64,000 nucleotides of DNA from Gemmatimonadaceae bacterium (GTDB lineage Bacteria > Gemmatimonadota > Gemmatimonadetes > Gemmatimonadales > Gemmatimonadaceae): NCBI GenBank assembly GCA_036003045.1, contig DASYSS010000023.1, positions 25,274 through 89,273 of the forward strand, written 5' to 3'. Under the pieces are notes generated by a model. That model did not search any database. It was not told where the DNA came from and saw only the letters and a program-made list of their open reading frames with translations. Position numbers and translations under genes: made by a program. Each line of letters opens with the position of its first letter. Position 1 is the stretch's first letter. Positions 1-10,100 of this stretch are shown one piece after another.

Positions 1-2344
1 CGATGCCGCCCAGGTTACTATATGCGCCGGCCCGAATGAGCGGATTGGGATCGTTGACCTGCGTACGGAACCACGCGTCGGCCGAATCCAACTGCCCGCG
101 CGCGAAAAACGGCAGTGCAGGGAACTGCCGGGCGGCGCTCGAGTTGGGTGCCCGCGTCCTGATTTGGTCGAACAGCTTGGACGCTTCGTCGATCTTGCCC
201 TCGTCAAATAACGTGGAGGCCAGACTCTGGACCGCGACAAGTGGCGCACCGGGCGTCGATGCCGCCTTCTTGTACAGCGACTCCGCCTGCGGCAGTTGCC
301 GGCGCGCTTTGAGAATGTTTGCGAGATTGATCGACGCTATCTGATCGTTCGGATCGATGGCGATAACGTGTTCGAGCGCATCGGCGGCCCTCGCGCGGTT
401 GGGCTCCGGACCGCTCATATAGTAGCTCCCGATCGTGAGATAGCGCTCGCGGTCGGGAAGCTTCGCGCTGAAACGGAGCGCGCTCCGGTACGCGCTGTCG
501 CTCTGCGCGCGCGGCATGCCACTATTGCCCAGCGCGACACCGAGTTTGCGGTAAGCCATCGCGAACGTCGTATCGCGCGCGACCGCTTCGCGAAGCAGCC
601 GTGCCGCCGTCGCGTAATCCGCGTTGAGGTCCGCCGCGCGAACCCCCTCCGCGTATTTCTTGAGCGCCTCGAGCGACGAGGTCGTCACCTGGTCGAGTGC
701 CGGCGCGTCGCGCACGGCCTTGAGCGACTCGCCGATCCGCCCGCGGAGCTTGCGCGTGAGTTTGTCGACCGCGTCGAGCAGCTGGCTCGGGCCGTCGACC
801 GTCTGCTGAAACCCGGCGAGCTCACCGCCGGAGTCCGCCGAGACGAGTCGCAGCGACAACGCATAGCCGCTGCCGAGTGGCGTCACGCTGCCGTCAACGA
901 CGGCTTTGGCGCCTTCGCGCTGTGCGACTTCGCGCGCGAGCCCGAGGTCGAGGTTCGTGGACGCCGGCTTCTGCATTCGTTGCAACGCCGCCGCGATCGC
1001 GGTCGGCGGCATGATCGAGACGACCTTCGATTGGCCGAGGTTCGTGCGAACCGCCTCCGTCACGACGTGCGACAGCGACGAATCCTTGCCCGCGTTGAAG
1101 TCGACGACGAGCAGCCGCTCGCGCCCGGTCATCTTGCCCGCCGCGAGCAGAGAGCCAGCCGGCCCGATGCCGAGCGAACGCAGAATCATCACGACGGCGA
1201 CGAGGACAACGAAGCTCGCCAGCGCGCCTCCCGTGAAGCGGAACGTGCGCGACCAGTTGAGGCGCGGGCTCACGTTGAGCGCCGTGAGCACCGCCGCGAT
1301 CCCGCCGATCGCCAGGGCGATGAGCGCGCCGACGAACACCCAGTCCGGCACGCCGAGCGCGATCACCGCGGCCTTGGCCAGCACGGCGACGGCGACGACA
1401 AGCGCCGCGTACACGCCGATGCCACGCTTGGCCGCCTGCGGTCCCGCGAAGAACGCCGCCGCGGTCATCGATCCGGAGGTTCCGCTCGCGACGCCGTCGA
1501 GCGCAGTCGCGATCTCGCTCGCGTTGGGCCGCCGCGATGGATCCTTCTCGAGACACCGCATCACAAGATCGGCGAGCGCCGCCGGCGTGTCGGGCCGTTT
1601 CGTGGCGACTGGCGCTGGCTTCTCGGTCAGATGCGCGACGAGCGTCTTCTGCGGCGACAGCCCCGGGAAAGGCGGTTGGCCTGTCAGGAGCTCGTACGCG
1701 ACACAGCCGAGCGAATAGATGTCGGCTCGCTGATCCACGTCGGGATCGCCGGCCGCCTGTTCCGGAGAGATGTACGTCGGCGTACCGACGGACGTACCGA
1801 GCTGCGTGAGCGACGAATCGGCGGGCGCCGCGGGCGACGGCGCGTCCTTCGCCGCGCTGAGCGCCTTGGCGATGCCGAAGTCGGTGACGACCGCGGTCCC
1901 GCCACTCAGCAGCACGTTGTCCGGCTTGATGTCGCGATGGACGATCCCGCGTTCGTGCGCGTACGCGAGCGCGCGGGTGATGTCGCGCAAGACGCCGACG
2001 ACGTCATGAATCGACAGGCGCGCGCCGTTGGCCAACCGGGTGCGCAGCGACTCACCTTCGACGAACGGCATCGTATAGTACGGGACGCCGTTGAGCTCGC
2101 CCGCGGAGAGGACAGGAACGATCTGCGCTTGTTGCAAGCGTGCGGCGACCTGGATCTCTCGCCGGAATCGGTCGACGCTGACTTCAGCGGCGAGCTCGCG
2201 CGGAAGGACCTTGACCACCACTTTGCGCCCCAGCGCCTTCTCCTCGGCGAGAAACACGCGCGACATGCCGCCACCGCCGAGCTCGCGTTCGAGCACGTAC
2301 GCTGAGCCGAGTGAGGACTGGAGCTCGTCGCGAAGGTCTGCCAT
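1..2344 (-). CDS. Membrane serine/threonine protein kinase with TPR-like tail, 3' end beyond window
   Basis: This gene starts at ATG 2344 on the minus strand and stays open for about 781 codons to the window edge. The kinase domain covers roughly residues 15-285: glycine loop GGGGMSRV, Lys45 in VVVKV, HRDIKPDN from residue 136, DFG at 155-157 and SPEQ at 193-196. Three hydrophobic segments follow (about 309-330, 335-356 and 372-392). After them come a TolB-like stretch and helical repeats of TPR type. The N-terminal kinase should therefore be cytoplasmic. The repeat region probably lies across the membrane, depending on how the three segments thread. It is a Hanks-type kinase of the kind abundant in Gemmatimonadota. 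Substrate and signal are unknown. A 669-aa frame on the opposite strand (296-2305) is a shadow. Confidence 0.9.
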   Translation of the reverse strand, partial: MADLRDELQSSLGSAYVLERELGGGGMSRVFLAEEKALGRKVVVKVLPRELAAEVSVDRFRREIQVAARLQQAQIVPVLSAGELNGVPYYTMPFVEGESLRTRLANGARLSIHDVVGVLRDITRALAYAHERGIVHRDIKPDNVLLSGGTAVVTDFGIAKALSAAKDAPSPAAPADSSLTQLGTSVGTPTYISPEQAAGDPDVDQRADIYSLGCVAYELLTGQPPFPGLSPQKTLVAHLTEKPAPVATKRPDTPAALADLVMRCLEKDPSRRPNASEIATALDGVASGTSGSMTAAAFFAGPQAAKRGIGVYAALVVAVAVLAKAAVIALGVPDWVFVGALIALAIGGIAAVLTALNVSPRLNWSRTFRFTGGALASFVVLVAVVMILRSLGIGPAGSLLAAGKMTGRERLLVVDFNAGKDSSLSHVVTEAVRTNLGQSKVVSIMPPTAIAAALQRMQKPASTNLDLGLAREVAQREGAKAVVDGSVTPLGSGYALSLRLVSADSGGELAGFQQTVDGPSQLLDAVDKLTRKLRGRIGESLKAVRDAPALDQVTTSSLEALKKYAEGVRAADLNADYATAARLLREAVARDTTFAMAYRKLGVALGNSGMPRAQSDSAYRSALRFSAKLPDRERYLTIGSYYMSGPEPNRARAADALEHVIAIDPNDQIASINLANILKARRQLPQAESLYKKAASTPGAPLVAVQSLASTLFDEGKIDEASKLFDQIRTRAPNSSAARQFPALPFFARGQLDSADAWFRTQVNDPNPLIRAGAYSNLGGI

Positions 2345-2410
2345 CGGGGCCGGGGGGGGCCGAAGGGTTGGGCTAAACTACGCACCTGCCCGCGGGACGT
2401 AAACAAGCAC

Positions 2411-2429
2411 GGTCGATTTCAAATCGACC
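2411..2429. promoter_or_regulatory. Perfect 9-bp inverted repeat, candidate operator
   Basis: The sequence GGTCGATTT-C-AAATCGACC is a perfect dyad with a one-base centre. It lies between the divergent kinase (start 2344) and lipoprotein (start 2444) genes. There is no T-tract that would make it a terminator, so an operator serving one or both genes is the simplest reading. Confidence 0.45.
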
Positions 2430-2443
2430 TTCTTTGAACAACC

Positions 2444-2999
2444 ATGAACCGTTCACGGAAAAGTTTCGTTCGTCGATACGAGGGAATCACCCTCGGTGCG
2501 GCGGTCCTCGCCCTTGCCGCCTGCGGGGGCGAGCTTCCTGACGCTCGATAGCATTCCACGCGGTGCCCGCGATGCACTTGCCGCCCAGGCACCGGACTTC
2601 GTGCCTTGGTCCCCGGACGGGTATTTGCCCGCCGCCCGCGACTCGGCTCAGCCGTCGAGCGACGAAGGTCTCAGCATCGTCCGGTCGAGATTCCGGGTGC
2701 CCAACGCCGTCGACTATGTCGTCGCCGGTTATGATCGCCGACTGCACGCGTTGCGAATCGTCGCCATTCTCACTCAGCCGGCAGATAGCTCCTACCGGGT
2801 GATCAGCGTCTGTGATGGCCCCGAGCGCCCTGACTCGATTGGCGGGCGGCCGGACAGATATCTCTCCGTCGACAGCACGTCCGTCGCCGGGAGGATCCAC
2901 CTGCTGGTTGTGCCCATCGGTGGAGGGGCACCGGTGAACACTCAGCGCTACGTGTGGGTGCCCGCGCGCGGCGAATTCCTGCTCGTGACGCCGAACTAA
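2444..2999 (+). pseudogene. Small lipoprotein of unknown function, frameshifted at a G5 tract
   Basis: The frame opened by ATG 2444 encodes a lipoprotein signal peptide (basic N-terminus, hydrophobic LGAAVLALAAC, lipobox Cys27) but stops after 35 codons. The rest of a plausible protein (GASFLTLDSIPRGARDAL onward, about 155 residues, ending at 2999) lies in the frame one base forward. The frames meet at GGGGG, 2525-2529. Removing one G gives an unbroken lipoprotein of about 184 residues. Without a shift, the downstream frame would need GTG 2496 and would have no signal peptide. Either the gene is broken or the base call is wrong. The function is not recognised. Confidence 0.6.
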
Positions 3000-3058
3000 G
3001 TGCACGTTCGGCGACGCGACCACGCCGATTGGAATTGCGACGAGGCTGTGCTGAAAGA

Positions 3059-3565
3059 CTAATGCGGCTTTGACCGTCGCTCGATCAGGATCACGCCGTT
3101 TCCGCCACGCAGCCCGTACGCGGCCCCGCTCGATCCGCGCAGGATATCGATCCGCCGAATGTCCCCGGGGTTGATGCCGGAGAGAACGAGCTCGGTCGGC
3201 ACATTGGGAGACTGCGCCACGCCGTCGACCACGATCAGTGGATCGCCTCCGCTCACCATCGCTCCGCGGATGCGCACCGTGTATCCGCCGGTGGCCGTGC
3301 GAAGCACCTCGACGCCGGGCGCGCGTCCAATGAGCAATTCCTCGACGCGCCCGACCGATGCTGCTTCTTCGTGGGTCGGGAAGATCGATGTGATGGCCGA
3401 CGTGACGCGCGTACGCGGCAGCTCGCCGTAGCCGATCTGGGCGTCATCGCCCGGCGCCGGCGTTGTCGCGCTCGTGCGCCCCGCACTCACGCAGGCCAGA
3501 GCTGCTGAGGCGGCGACTAGCAGGGGAACGATCCTGAATGCCGCCGGTCGGATACCAGTGAACAT
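3059..3565 (-). CDS. Lipoprotein with a stand-alone TonB-receptor plug domain
   Basis: This 168-residue protein has an N-terminal hydrophobic segment with a possible lipobox (ASAALAC, Cys25). A TonB-receptor plug-like domain follows from about residue 70: VEELLIGRAPGVEVLRT, then IRGAMVSGGDPLIVVDG and ILRGSSGAAYGLRGGNGVI. No beta-barrel follows, so it cannot be a transporter by itself. Small secreted plug-only proteins occur in Bacteroidota and Gemmatimonadota, and their role is not established. An inverted repeat at 3586-3621 lies just upstream of its start and is a candidate operator. Confidence 0.75.
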   Translation of the reverse strand: MFTGIRPAAFRIVPLLVAASAALACVSAGRTSATTPAPGDDAQIGYGELPRTRVTSAITSIFPTHEEAASVGRVEELLIGRAPGVEVLRTATGGYTVRIRGAMVSGGDPLIVVDGVAQSPNVPTELVLSGINPGDIRRIDILRGSSGAAYGLRGGNGVILIERRSKPH

Positions 3566-3585
3566 GCCCGCCTCGCCGAAGATGC

Positions 3586-3621
3586 CTAGAACTTCTACCT
3601 GTCAATAGGTAGATGTTCTAG
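3586..3621. promoter_or_regulatory. Long inverted repeat, candidate operator upstream of the plug lipoprotein
   Basis: The arms CTAGAACTTCTACCT (3586-3600) and AGGTAGATGTTCTAG (3607-3621) pair with one mismatch around a 6-base centre. The repeat sits 20 bases upstream of the plug-lipoprotein start and overlaps the stop codon of the phosphotransferase gene. The inner TCTACCT/AGGTAGA half-sites recur near the padR gene at 49.7 kb. A terminator for the phosphotransferase is possible, but no clear T-run follows. Confidence 0.45.
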
Positions 3622-4661
3622 TGCTCTGGCGTCAAGCGGCGTGTGACGAGATGGCCTGCCCCGTGGACCGACGCCGTGAGCGTGTCCGTGATCAAATCGC
3701 GCAATTCGGTCACGATCACGTCGGGCACGTCGTCGCGGGTGAGGAGCTCGCAGAGCGCCGGGAGATCGGCGAGACGCGCACGGAGAGACCAGTCGCCGGC
3801 CGGCTCCCAGCCTCCGTCGACGAGTCCCCGCGAGAAATGGGGCTCGTACCGCGACTGTCCCGGCCGCTCGTAACGCAGCATGTTGCCGATATCGGCAAAC
3901 ATGGAACCGGAAAACGCGAACTCCCAATCCAAGATCGCGGCGACGACCCAGCGGCCGCCGTCTTGGCGAACGAAGATGTTCGGCGAGTTGAAATCCCCGT
4001 GAACCAGTGATGCTGGTTCACTCGGTGACGCGTGCAGCGGCTCGGTCGCGCGGACGAACGATCGAAGCCGCTCTCGCAACCCGGCGTCGAGCCGTCCAGC
4101 GACGACAGGCGATTCGACGAAATGGTCGACGACGCCGACGAGCGACACGCCCGCCAACACGTCGTCCTCCACCGTGAGGCCGGCCGACAATCGACCCGAC
4201 CTGTCGAACCGGTGGCGTTGCAATCGCGCCAGCAAGCGACCCGCGTCATACGAAGCATCGGCCAACGCCTTCGCGTCGCCGCGCCGCCGAAGCTCTCGCA
4301 GCGAAATGCCTTCGATGAACTCGAGAACGCAAAATGGAGGATAGCCGGCCGCGCCTCGCGGCTCGACAAATAACACGCGGGGAACCGGAACGTCGCTCTG
4401 CACGAGGTCGAGAATCTTGACCTCTTTCGCGCAGGACTCGGGATTTCGGTCGTAGAAGCGCAGCACAAACTGCTCGGCGGACCCGCTGAGCCGGATCCGG
4501 TAGTTCCAGTTCATGATGCCGCCGGCGAGCGGTTCTACCGCCGTCACTGCGACGTCGCCACGCCACGCCGTCAGCAGCGCATCTATAGTAGCGGGCGTCA
4601 GCGCCGGCGGTGGTGATACGACCTTCCAAGTCGCTTTGTCGAGATGGTTGGGATTCGTCAC
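3618..4661 (-). CDS. APH-fold phosphotransferase, substrate unknown
   Basis: This 347-residue protein belongs to the aminoglycoside/choline kinase-like superfamily. It shows the N-lobe pattern LAGGIMNWNYRI, the catalytic HGDFNSPNIFV and the metal-binding ILDWEFA. The family phosphorylates many small molecules, so nothing here points to antibiotic resistance. I chose GTG 4661 because the protein homology begins there and TATTCT lies about 8 bases upstream, which fits a leaderless transcript. The frame is open up to 4739, next to the divergent sigma-factor gene. Confidence 0.8.
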   Translation of the reverse strand: MTNPNHLDKATWKVVSPPPALTPATIDALLTAWRGDVAVTAVEPLAGGIMNWNYRIRLSGSAEQFVLRFYDRNPESCAKEVKILDLVQSDVPVPRVLFVEPRGAAGYPPFCVLEFIEGISLRELRRRGDAKALADASYDAGRLLARLQRHRFDRSGRLSAGLTVEDDVLAGVSLVGVVDHFVESPVVAGRLDAGLRERLRSFVRATEPLHASPSEPASLVHGDFNSPNIFVRQDGGRWVVAAILDWEFAFSGSMFADIGNMLRYERPGQSRYEPHFSRGLVDGGWEPAGDWSLRARLADLPALCELLTRDDVPDVIVTELRDLITDTLTASVHGAGHLVTRRLTPEH

Positions 4662-4741
4662 GCAAAAAAGAATACCCCGTTCAGACCTCGCGTGGGTTTT
4701 CGCACCCTTGTGCGTCGTATGAACATCACGTTTCCTCACGG

Positions 4742-5290
4742 ATGCCTGCCGCCGATCGCATAAGCGAATCCGAGCTCGAACGGATCTACGACGACACGAT
4801 TGCGGAGCTCTACGGCTTCGTGTCTCGCCGTTGCGGCGGCCAGCGCGAGCTGGCAGAGGACATCACGCAGGAGGCGTGGTTCCGCGCGCTGCGGCATTGG
4901 CGCGAGCACGGCGTTCCGACAAACCCGGTCGGCTGGCTGACGACCGTCGCGAAGAATCTGCTGACGAGCTATTTCCGCCGGCATCAACCGACCGCGCTGG
5001 ACGAAGTCTCGCCGGCGGAGGTTCTCGCCGCGGTGGACGCGAACGCGGTCAGTGAGTCCGCCGAGGTGGCGTCGCTGGTGACGCAGGCGCTCGGGCGCAT
5101 TCCCGAGGCGGAGGCGAAGCTGCTCGAGACGTTCCACTACGACCGAATGAAGACGTCCCAGCTCGCGGAGCTCTATGGAATCTCCGAGCGGGCCGTCGAG
5201 GGGAGGTTGCGGCGCGCGCGCGAACGATTGCGCCGCGAGCTGAAGATCGCCCTCGAGGACTATGAGCAAGGAAACGGGGGTATGGCATGA
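4742..5290 (+). CDS. ECF-family RNA polymerase sigma factor
   Basis: This 182-residue protein has sigma region 2 at about residues 15-85 (IYDDTIAELYGFVSRR, DITQEAWFRALRHW, WLTTVAKNLLTSYFRR) and region 4 at about 120-172 (LGRIPEAEAKLLETFHYDRM, then the helix-turn-helix TSQLAELYGISERAVEGRL). There is no C-terminal extension. The stop codon overlaps the start of the membrane-anchored propeller gene (ATG 5287), which sits where an anti-sigma factor is usually encoded. It probably directs transcription of its own operon, including the receptor at 7114. No promoter motif is convincing. Confidence 0.92.
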   Translation: MPAADRISESELERIYDDTIAELYGFVSRRCGGQRELAEDITQEAWFRALRHWREHGVPTNPVGWLTTVAKNLLTSYFRRHQPTALDEVSPAEVLAAVDANAVSESAEVASLVTQALGRIPEAEAKLLETFHYDRMKTSQLAELYGISERAVEGRLRRARERLRRELKIALEDYEQGNGGMA

Positions 5291-7083
5291 ATCAGCCTGA
5301 CGATCCACACACACCGACACCCGAGTTTCGGGAATCGCTCAAGCGAGAGCTCAAGCGGGCGTATCGCGCCGAGCTCCAGTTTGGAGTCCGGCCGTCGCGG
5401 TCGGCGCCGATTGGAAAGGTCGTCGCGGTGATCGGCATCGCCGCGGGCGCGGTGTTCGCGCTCACGACAGGGCTCGTGCTCGGCATGAACACCGGACCGG
5501 CGGCGGCCGAGGCGCTGGCGACCAATCAGCGAGAGGTGGCGGCGACGTCGCTGGCGACGACACGGGCGTTCACCTCGTCGCGATTGGCGTTGGCGCGCGT
5601 GGTCTACGACTCGATCCGCCGCGCGTACGCGGCAGGGCAGGCGACGAAGGCGGATCTCGACAAAGCGAAATCGGAGGTGGACACCATGGAAGCAAACGCC
5701 GCGCAGGTCGAGGTTGACGCCCGCAGCGCTCCGGCGCCGAAGCCGCGAACCTGCCGTTCCATCTTGAAGGAAGCGCCAGTCAAGAATGCGCTCGCGGCAC
5801 TCGTCTGCGGAGCGGTGGCATCGGCGCAGACGCCGGCGTCGCGGCAGCAGGGTATTCCAGTCCTCAGCCTGACCGCGCCGGTTGCGCGAACGACGTCGAC
5901 GTTCGGCGCGATTCTCGGTGTGCGCGAGCTCTCCGACGGACGAGTCCTCGTCAACGACGCGGGCAGACGCCAGCTCAAGATCTTCGATGCGTCGTTGGCC
6001 AATGCGACGATCGCATTCGATTCGACGCCCGGAGCGTCGAACAGCTACGGGACGCGGGCCGACCAGATCGTCCCGTATCTCGGCGACTCGACGATCTTCA
6101 ACCAGGGTTACGGCGAGCCGAAATTGATGTTGGATGGCACGGGGCGCGCTGTGCACGCGATCGCGCTTCCCGACTACAGCGACGGCGCCACGCCATTTCC
6201 GGTCCCGTTCGCGGCCCCGCAGGCCTCGGATCCAAAGGGGCGATTGTACGCGCGCGGTGGAACGATGGTCCGGGGGGTGAACGGCGTGGGCGTGACCGCC
6301 GATTCAGTCCTCATTCTCCGTGCCGATCTCGAGGCGCGAACGGTGGACGTCGCCGGGGCGCTGCACATCGCCGTCGGAAAAAACCGGGGCGACCCTCCCG
6401 AGAATGGCAATCGCGTCGTAACGACCATCATCCAACCGGTGCCGACCGAGGATTCATGGGCGGTGTTGTCCGACGGGACGCTCGCCTTCGTCCGCGGGCG
6501 GGATTACCACGTCGATTGGGTGCTGCCGGACGGCGGCATGAAGTCCACGGACAAGCTGCCGTTCGATTGGAAGCGCCTCACCGACGACGAGAAACAAAAG
6601 CTCGCGGATTCGGCGAAGGTGGTTTGGGATTCTCTCATGGCGATCCGAAATCGGCGCGTGAACACGCCGGTAAATCCGGGTCGTCCTGACGGGGGAGGCG
6701 GCGACGGAGCGAATCAGGGTCGTGGTCGCTCGAGCGGCGGCGTCGACCCGACGGGACAAGCCGGGAGCATTCAGCGAATGATCTCCGTTCCACTCTCCGA
6801 GATTCCCGACTACTTCCCGCCAATTCACCGCAACGCCGCACTGGCGGATCTCGACGGCAACCTCTGGGTGCTCACGACGACGACCGCGCAATCGCTTCAC
6901 GGAGAGTTGGTGTACGACGTGCTGAGTCCAGCACGTGGGCTGTACGAACGCGTGCGCATGCCGGTCGGCCGATCGATCGCCGGGTTCGGCAAAGGCGGCG
7001 TCGTATACCTCCAGTCCGGCGACCGTGCGGCTGGGTTCACGCTCGAGCGCGTGAAGCTCGAAACCTCGAAGCCGTCGAAGTAG
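5287..7083 (+). CDS. Membrane-anchored beta-propeller in the anti-sigma position, apparent fusion
   Basis: This 598-residue protein overlaps the sigma-factor gene by 4 bases. Residues 1-43 are charged and presumably cytoplasmic. Residues 44-67 form one membrane span (VVAVIGIAAGAVFALTTGLV). Residues 75-145 look like an alpha-helical hairpin. At 165-181 there is a second hydrophobic stretch ending ALAALVCGAVASAQ, which looks like an internal signal peptide. The rest (about 190-598) resembles an NHL or 6-bladed propeller with a Gly/Arg-rich loop near 465-485. No zinc anti-sigma motif (HxxxCxxC) is present. It may be an anti-sigma-like anchor fused to a formerly separate secreted propeller. Function is inferred from position only. 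Confidence 0.75.
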   Translation: MNQPDDPHTPTPEFRESLKRELKRAYRAELQFGVRPSRSAPIGKVVAVIGIAAGAVFALTTGLVLGMNTGPAAAEALATNQREVAATSLATTRAFTSSRLALARVVYDSIRRAYAAGQATKADLDKAKSEVDTMEANAAQVEVDARSAPAPKPRTCRSILKEAPVKNALAALVCGAVASAQTPASRQQGIPVLSLTAPVARTTSTFGAILGVRELSDGRVLVNDAGRRQLKIFDASLANATIAFDSTPGASNSYGTRADQIVPYLGDSTIFNQGYGEPKLMLDGTGRAVHAIALPDYSDGATPFPVPFAAPQASDPKGRLYARGGTMVRGVNGVGVTADSVLILRADLEARTVDVAGALHIAVGKNRGDPPENGNRVVTTIIQPVPTEDSWAVLSDGTLAFVRGRDYHVDWVLPDGGMKSTDKLPFDWKRLTDDEKQKLADSAKVVWDSLMAIRNRRVNTPVNPGRPDGGGGDGANQGRGRSSGGVDPTGQAGSIQRMISVPLSEIPDYFPPIHRNAALADLDGNLWVLTTTTAQSLHGELVYDVLSPARGLYERVRMPVGRSIAGFGKGGVVYLQSGDRAAGFTLERVKLETSKPSK

Positions 7084-7113
7084 ACACTTCGCCACTCACA
7101 CAAGCATTCGGCC

Positions 7114-10100
7114 ATGCTGCTCTCGCGCATGGGCGCGGCCGTAGGCGCGCTCTTGATTGCCGCTCACGCCGCGCTGACACCAGTCGCTGCGCGCGCTCAG
7201 GTGTCGACCGACATCGTTCGCGGCCGGGTCACCGATACCGATCAAAAGCCCGTGCAGGGCGCCGAGGTGAAAGCGACGTCCTACATGGGACAGGTCTCGA
7301 AGACCGCCACCACGGACAAGGGCGGCCGCTTCACGATCATCTTCATAAACGGCGAAGGCGACTACTGGATCGACGTGCGCAAGCTCGGCCTCCAGCCGAA
7401 GCGATTCGAGGTCAAGAAGGTCGGCGACGAGGAAGTCATGCTCGCCGACGCGCGGCTGTCGTCGGCCATCGTTTCTCTCGACGCCGTGGACATTCGCGCG
7501 CAGCGAACGCGCGCGCTGCCCGACCGGAGCTCGAAGGAGCCCGACGTCGGCGGTGGCGCGCGTCCGCTCACGAACAACCCCGTGTCACCCGACCAAGAGG
7601 GCAACCTCGCCGCCATGGCCGCCGCGGCCGGCTTTCAGTTGGTGCCTGGTCTCAATGGCGCGCCCGACATGTACTCGGTCCTCGGTCTCTCGGGCGATCA
7701 GAACAACGTGACGTTCAACGGTCTCGGCTCGGGGATCAGCGCGCTGCCGCCCGACGTCCTCGCGACGACGTCGATCAACCCATACCCGTTCGACGTGTCG
7801 CGCGGCGGATTCAGCGGAGCGCAGATCTCGATCCTGACGATACCGGGGTCGAACTTTTCGCGCCGCGTGGTCACGAACTCCAGCCTGGCGCCGCAGCTCG
7901 AGTGGGCCGACCAGCCGTCGGTTGCGCAGGGAGACCGATATACGAGCGTGCGCGTGGGCGGAAACGCCGCGGGCCCGTTCAAGGTCGATGAGATCTTCTA
8001 CAACGGCGCGTACAACGTCGGACGGAGACTCAAGGACGTGTCTTCGTTGGTGGACGCGAACGAAGCGGGTCTCATCGCCGCCGGTGTAGCGCCCGATTCA
8101 GCTGCGCGGTTGCTGAACGTACTCAGGGCGGACGGTATTTCCGTGAACCGCGGCGGAATTCCTGGGCGGCAGGCGCAGGACGTCGCGCAAGGCCTGTTCA
8201 ACATGGATCTCATGCCGAGCGCGTCGGGGGCCGGCCACTCGTTCACGTTGGGACTGGCCGGCGACTTTCGGCGAACGAGTCCTGTGGACGTCGTCAGTCC
8301 GCTGCTCGCGACGCCGGGCCATGCGGATGCAACGACGTTCTGGGGCGCGAACGCGTCGCTCGTGCACACCAACTACTTCTGGTTCGGCGTGCTCAGCAAG
8401 ACCACGATCGGTCTCGCCGGACAGAGCACGACCTCGGATCCATACCAGCGGCTGCCCGAAGGCATCGTGTCGGTCGCGTCGGCGTTGCCGCCCCCCGATG
8501 GCGGATCGTCCGTGCGGTCGTTGTCCTTCGGGGGCAACGCGCTCACCACGGCGACAGGGAATCGCACGGTTCAAATCACGAACCAGCTGAGTTGGTTCAG
8601 CCTCGACAACACCCACACGCTTCGTCTCACGTCGAGCCTCGGTCACGACACGTTCAAGAGCGACGTGGGGCGAGACCTGCTTGGGACCTTCCGCTTCAAC
8701 TCGTTGAGCGACGTCGCGGCCGGCGTACCCGCGAGCTTCACGCGCACGCTCACGAGCGCCACGCAGTCCGGCGGACAAGTCGTCGGCGCTTTGGCGCTCG
8801 GCGACTACTGGCGGCCGAAGCCCGGATTGCAGGTCCAGTACGGCGTGCGCGTGGATGGAGCGCGATTCACCGACGTGCCGGCGGCGAATCCGGCGGTGCA
8901 AACGACGTTCGGTATCCCGAACGATCGCTTGCCGAGCGACGCGTACTTCAGCCCGCGCGTCGGCGTGCAGTGGGCGTATGGAACGTCGTCGCAGGTTGCA
9001 TACGCGCCCGGCGCGGCTCGCCCGCCGCAAGCGGTGATTCATGCCGGAGTCGGCGTCTTTCAGAACGTTGCACCGTCACCGTTCGTCGCCGGGGCGATGA
9101 ACGCGACCGGGCTCCGGTCGTCGTCGCAATCGATCACGTGCGTCGGATCGGCGGTGCCGTTCCCCGCGTGGGCCTCATTTCTTGGCGATCCGTCGTCGGT
9201 TCCGACCCGCTGCGCCCCCGATGGCTCCGCCGGAACTGTCTACGCCACGGGTGCGCCGAACGTCGTGCTGTTCGACCCGGCGTTTCGTGAGCCCCGCGCG
9301 TTGCGCGGCGCCGCCGATTGGTCAGGTCCGGTGTTCGACAACCGGTTCGTGCTCGGCGTGCAGGCAATCGTTTCGAACGGTCTCGACCAGGCGAGCGGGT
9401 TGGATTTGAATCTCCACCGTTCGCCGGAGTTCTCGCTGCCGGGGGAAGGAAACAGACCCGTGTTCGCCGAGGCAGCGGCGATCGTGCCGTCGACAGGGAG
9501 TATCGCCGCGGGCGCTGGGCGTGTGTCTGCCGACTTTGCTCGCGTCTGGATGCAACGATCGGATCTGGCCGTTCACTCTCGACAAGTGAAGGTAGATCTC
9601 AAGCCGATCACGGCGAACCTTCGCTTCAAGTGGGATCTCACCTACACATTCCTCGGCGTGCGAGAGCAGTACCGCGGGTTCTCGAGCACGGCGGGCGATC
9701 CATTCGCGGTGAGCTGGGGGACGCAGCCGCAGACGCCCCGCCATACGATAGATCTGCGCTGGACGGATCTTCCGATTTTTAACTTCCTCTTCCTGACGAC
9801 CGTCCTGCATGCGACGTCCGGTGAGCGATTCACGCCGCTCGTCGCGTCGGACGTCAACGGCGACGGGATGGTCAACGATCGCGCGTTCATCTTCGACCCG
9901 ACGAAGTCGTCGGACTCGCTCGCTTCCGCGATGCGAACACTTCTCGCGACGGGCGCGCCCGCGGCGCGTGCATGTCTCTCGAAGCAGATCGGGCAGTTGG
10001 CGTCACGCGCGAGCTGCCAGGCGCCGTGGACGATTGCCAACGCCGTGCAGCTCAAATTCAACCCGGCGAAAGTCGGACTGCCGAAACGCGCGACGATCGC

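Noticed and set aside
296..2305. Long plus-strand frame of 669 codons
   Set aside because: It is antisense to a complete kinase domain on the minus strand, is dominated by Arg, and shows no fold or family pattern.
3618..4661. Aminoglycoside resistance gene
   Set aside because: The APH fold is shared by many small-molecule kinases, and nothing here indicates an antibiotic substrate.
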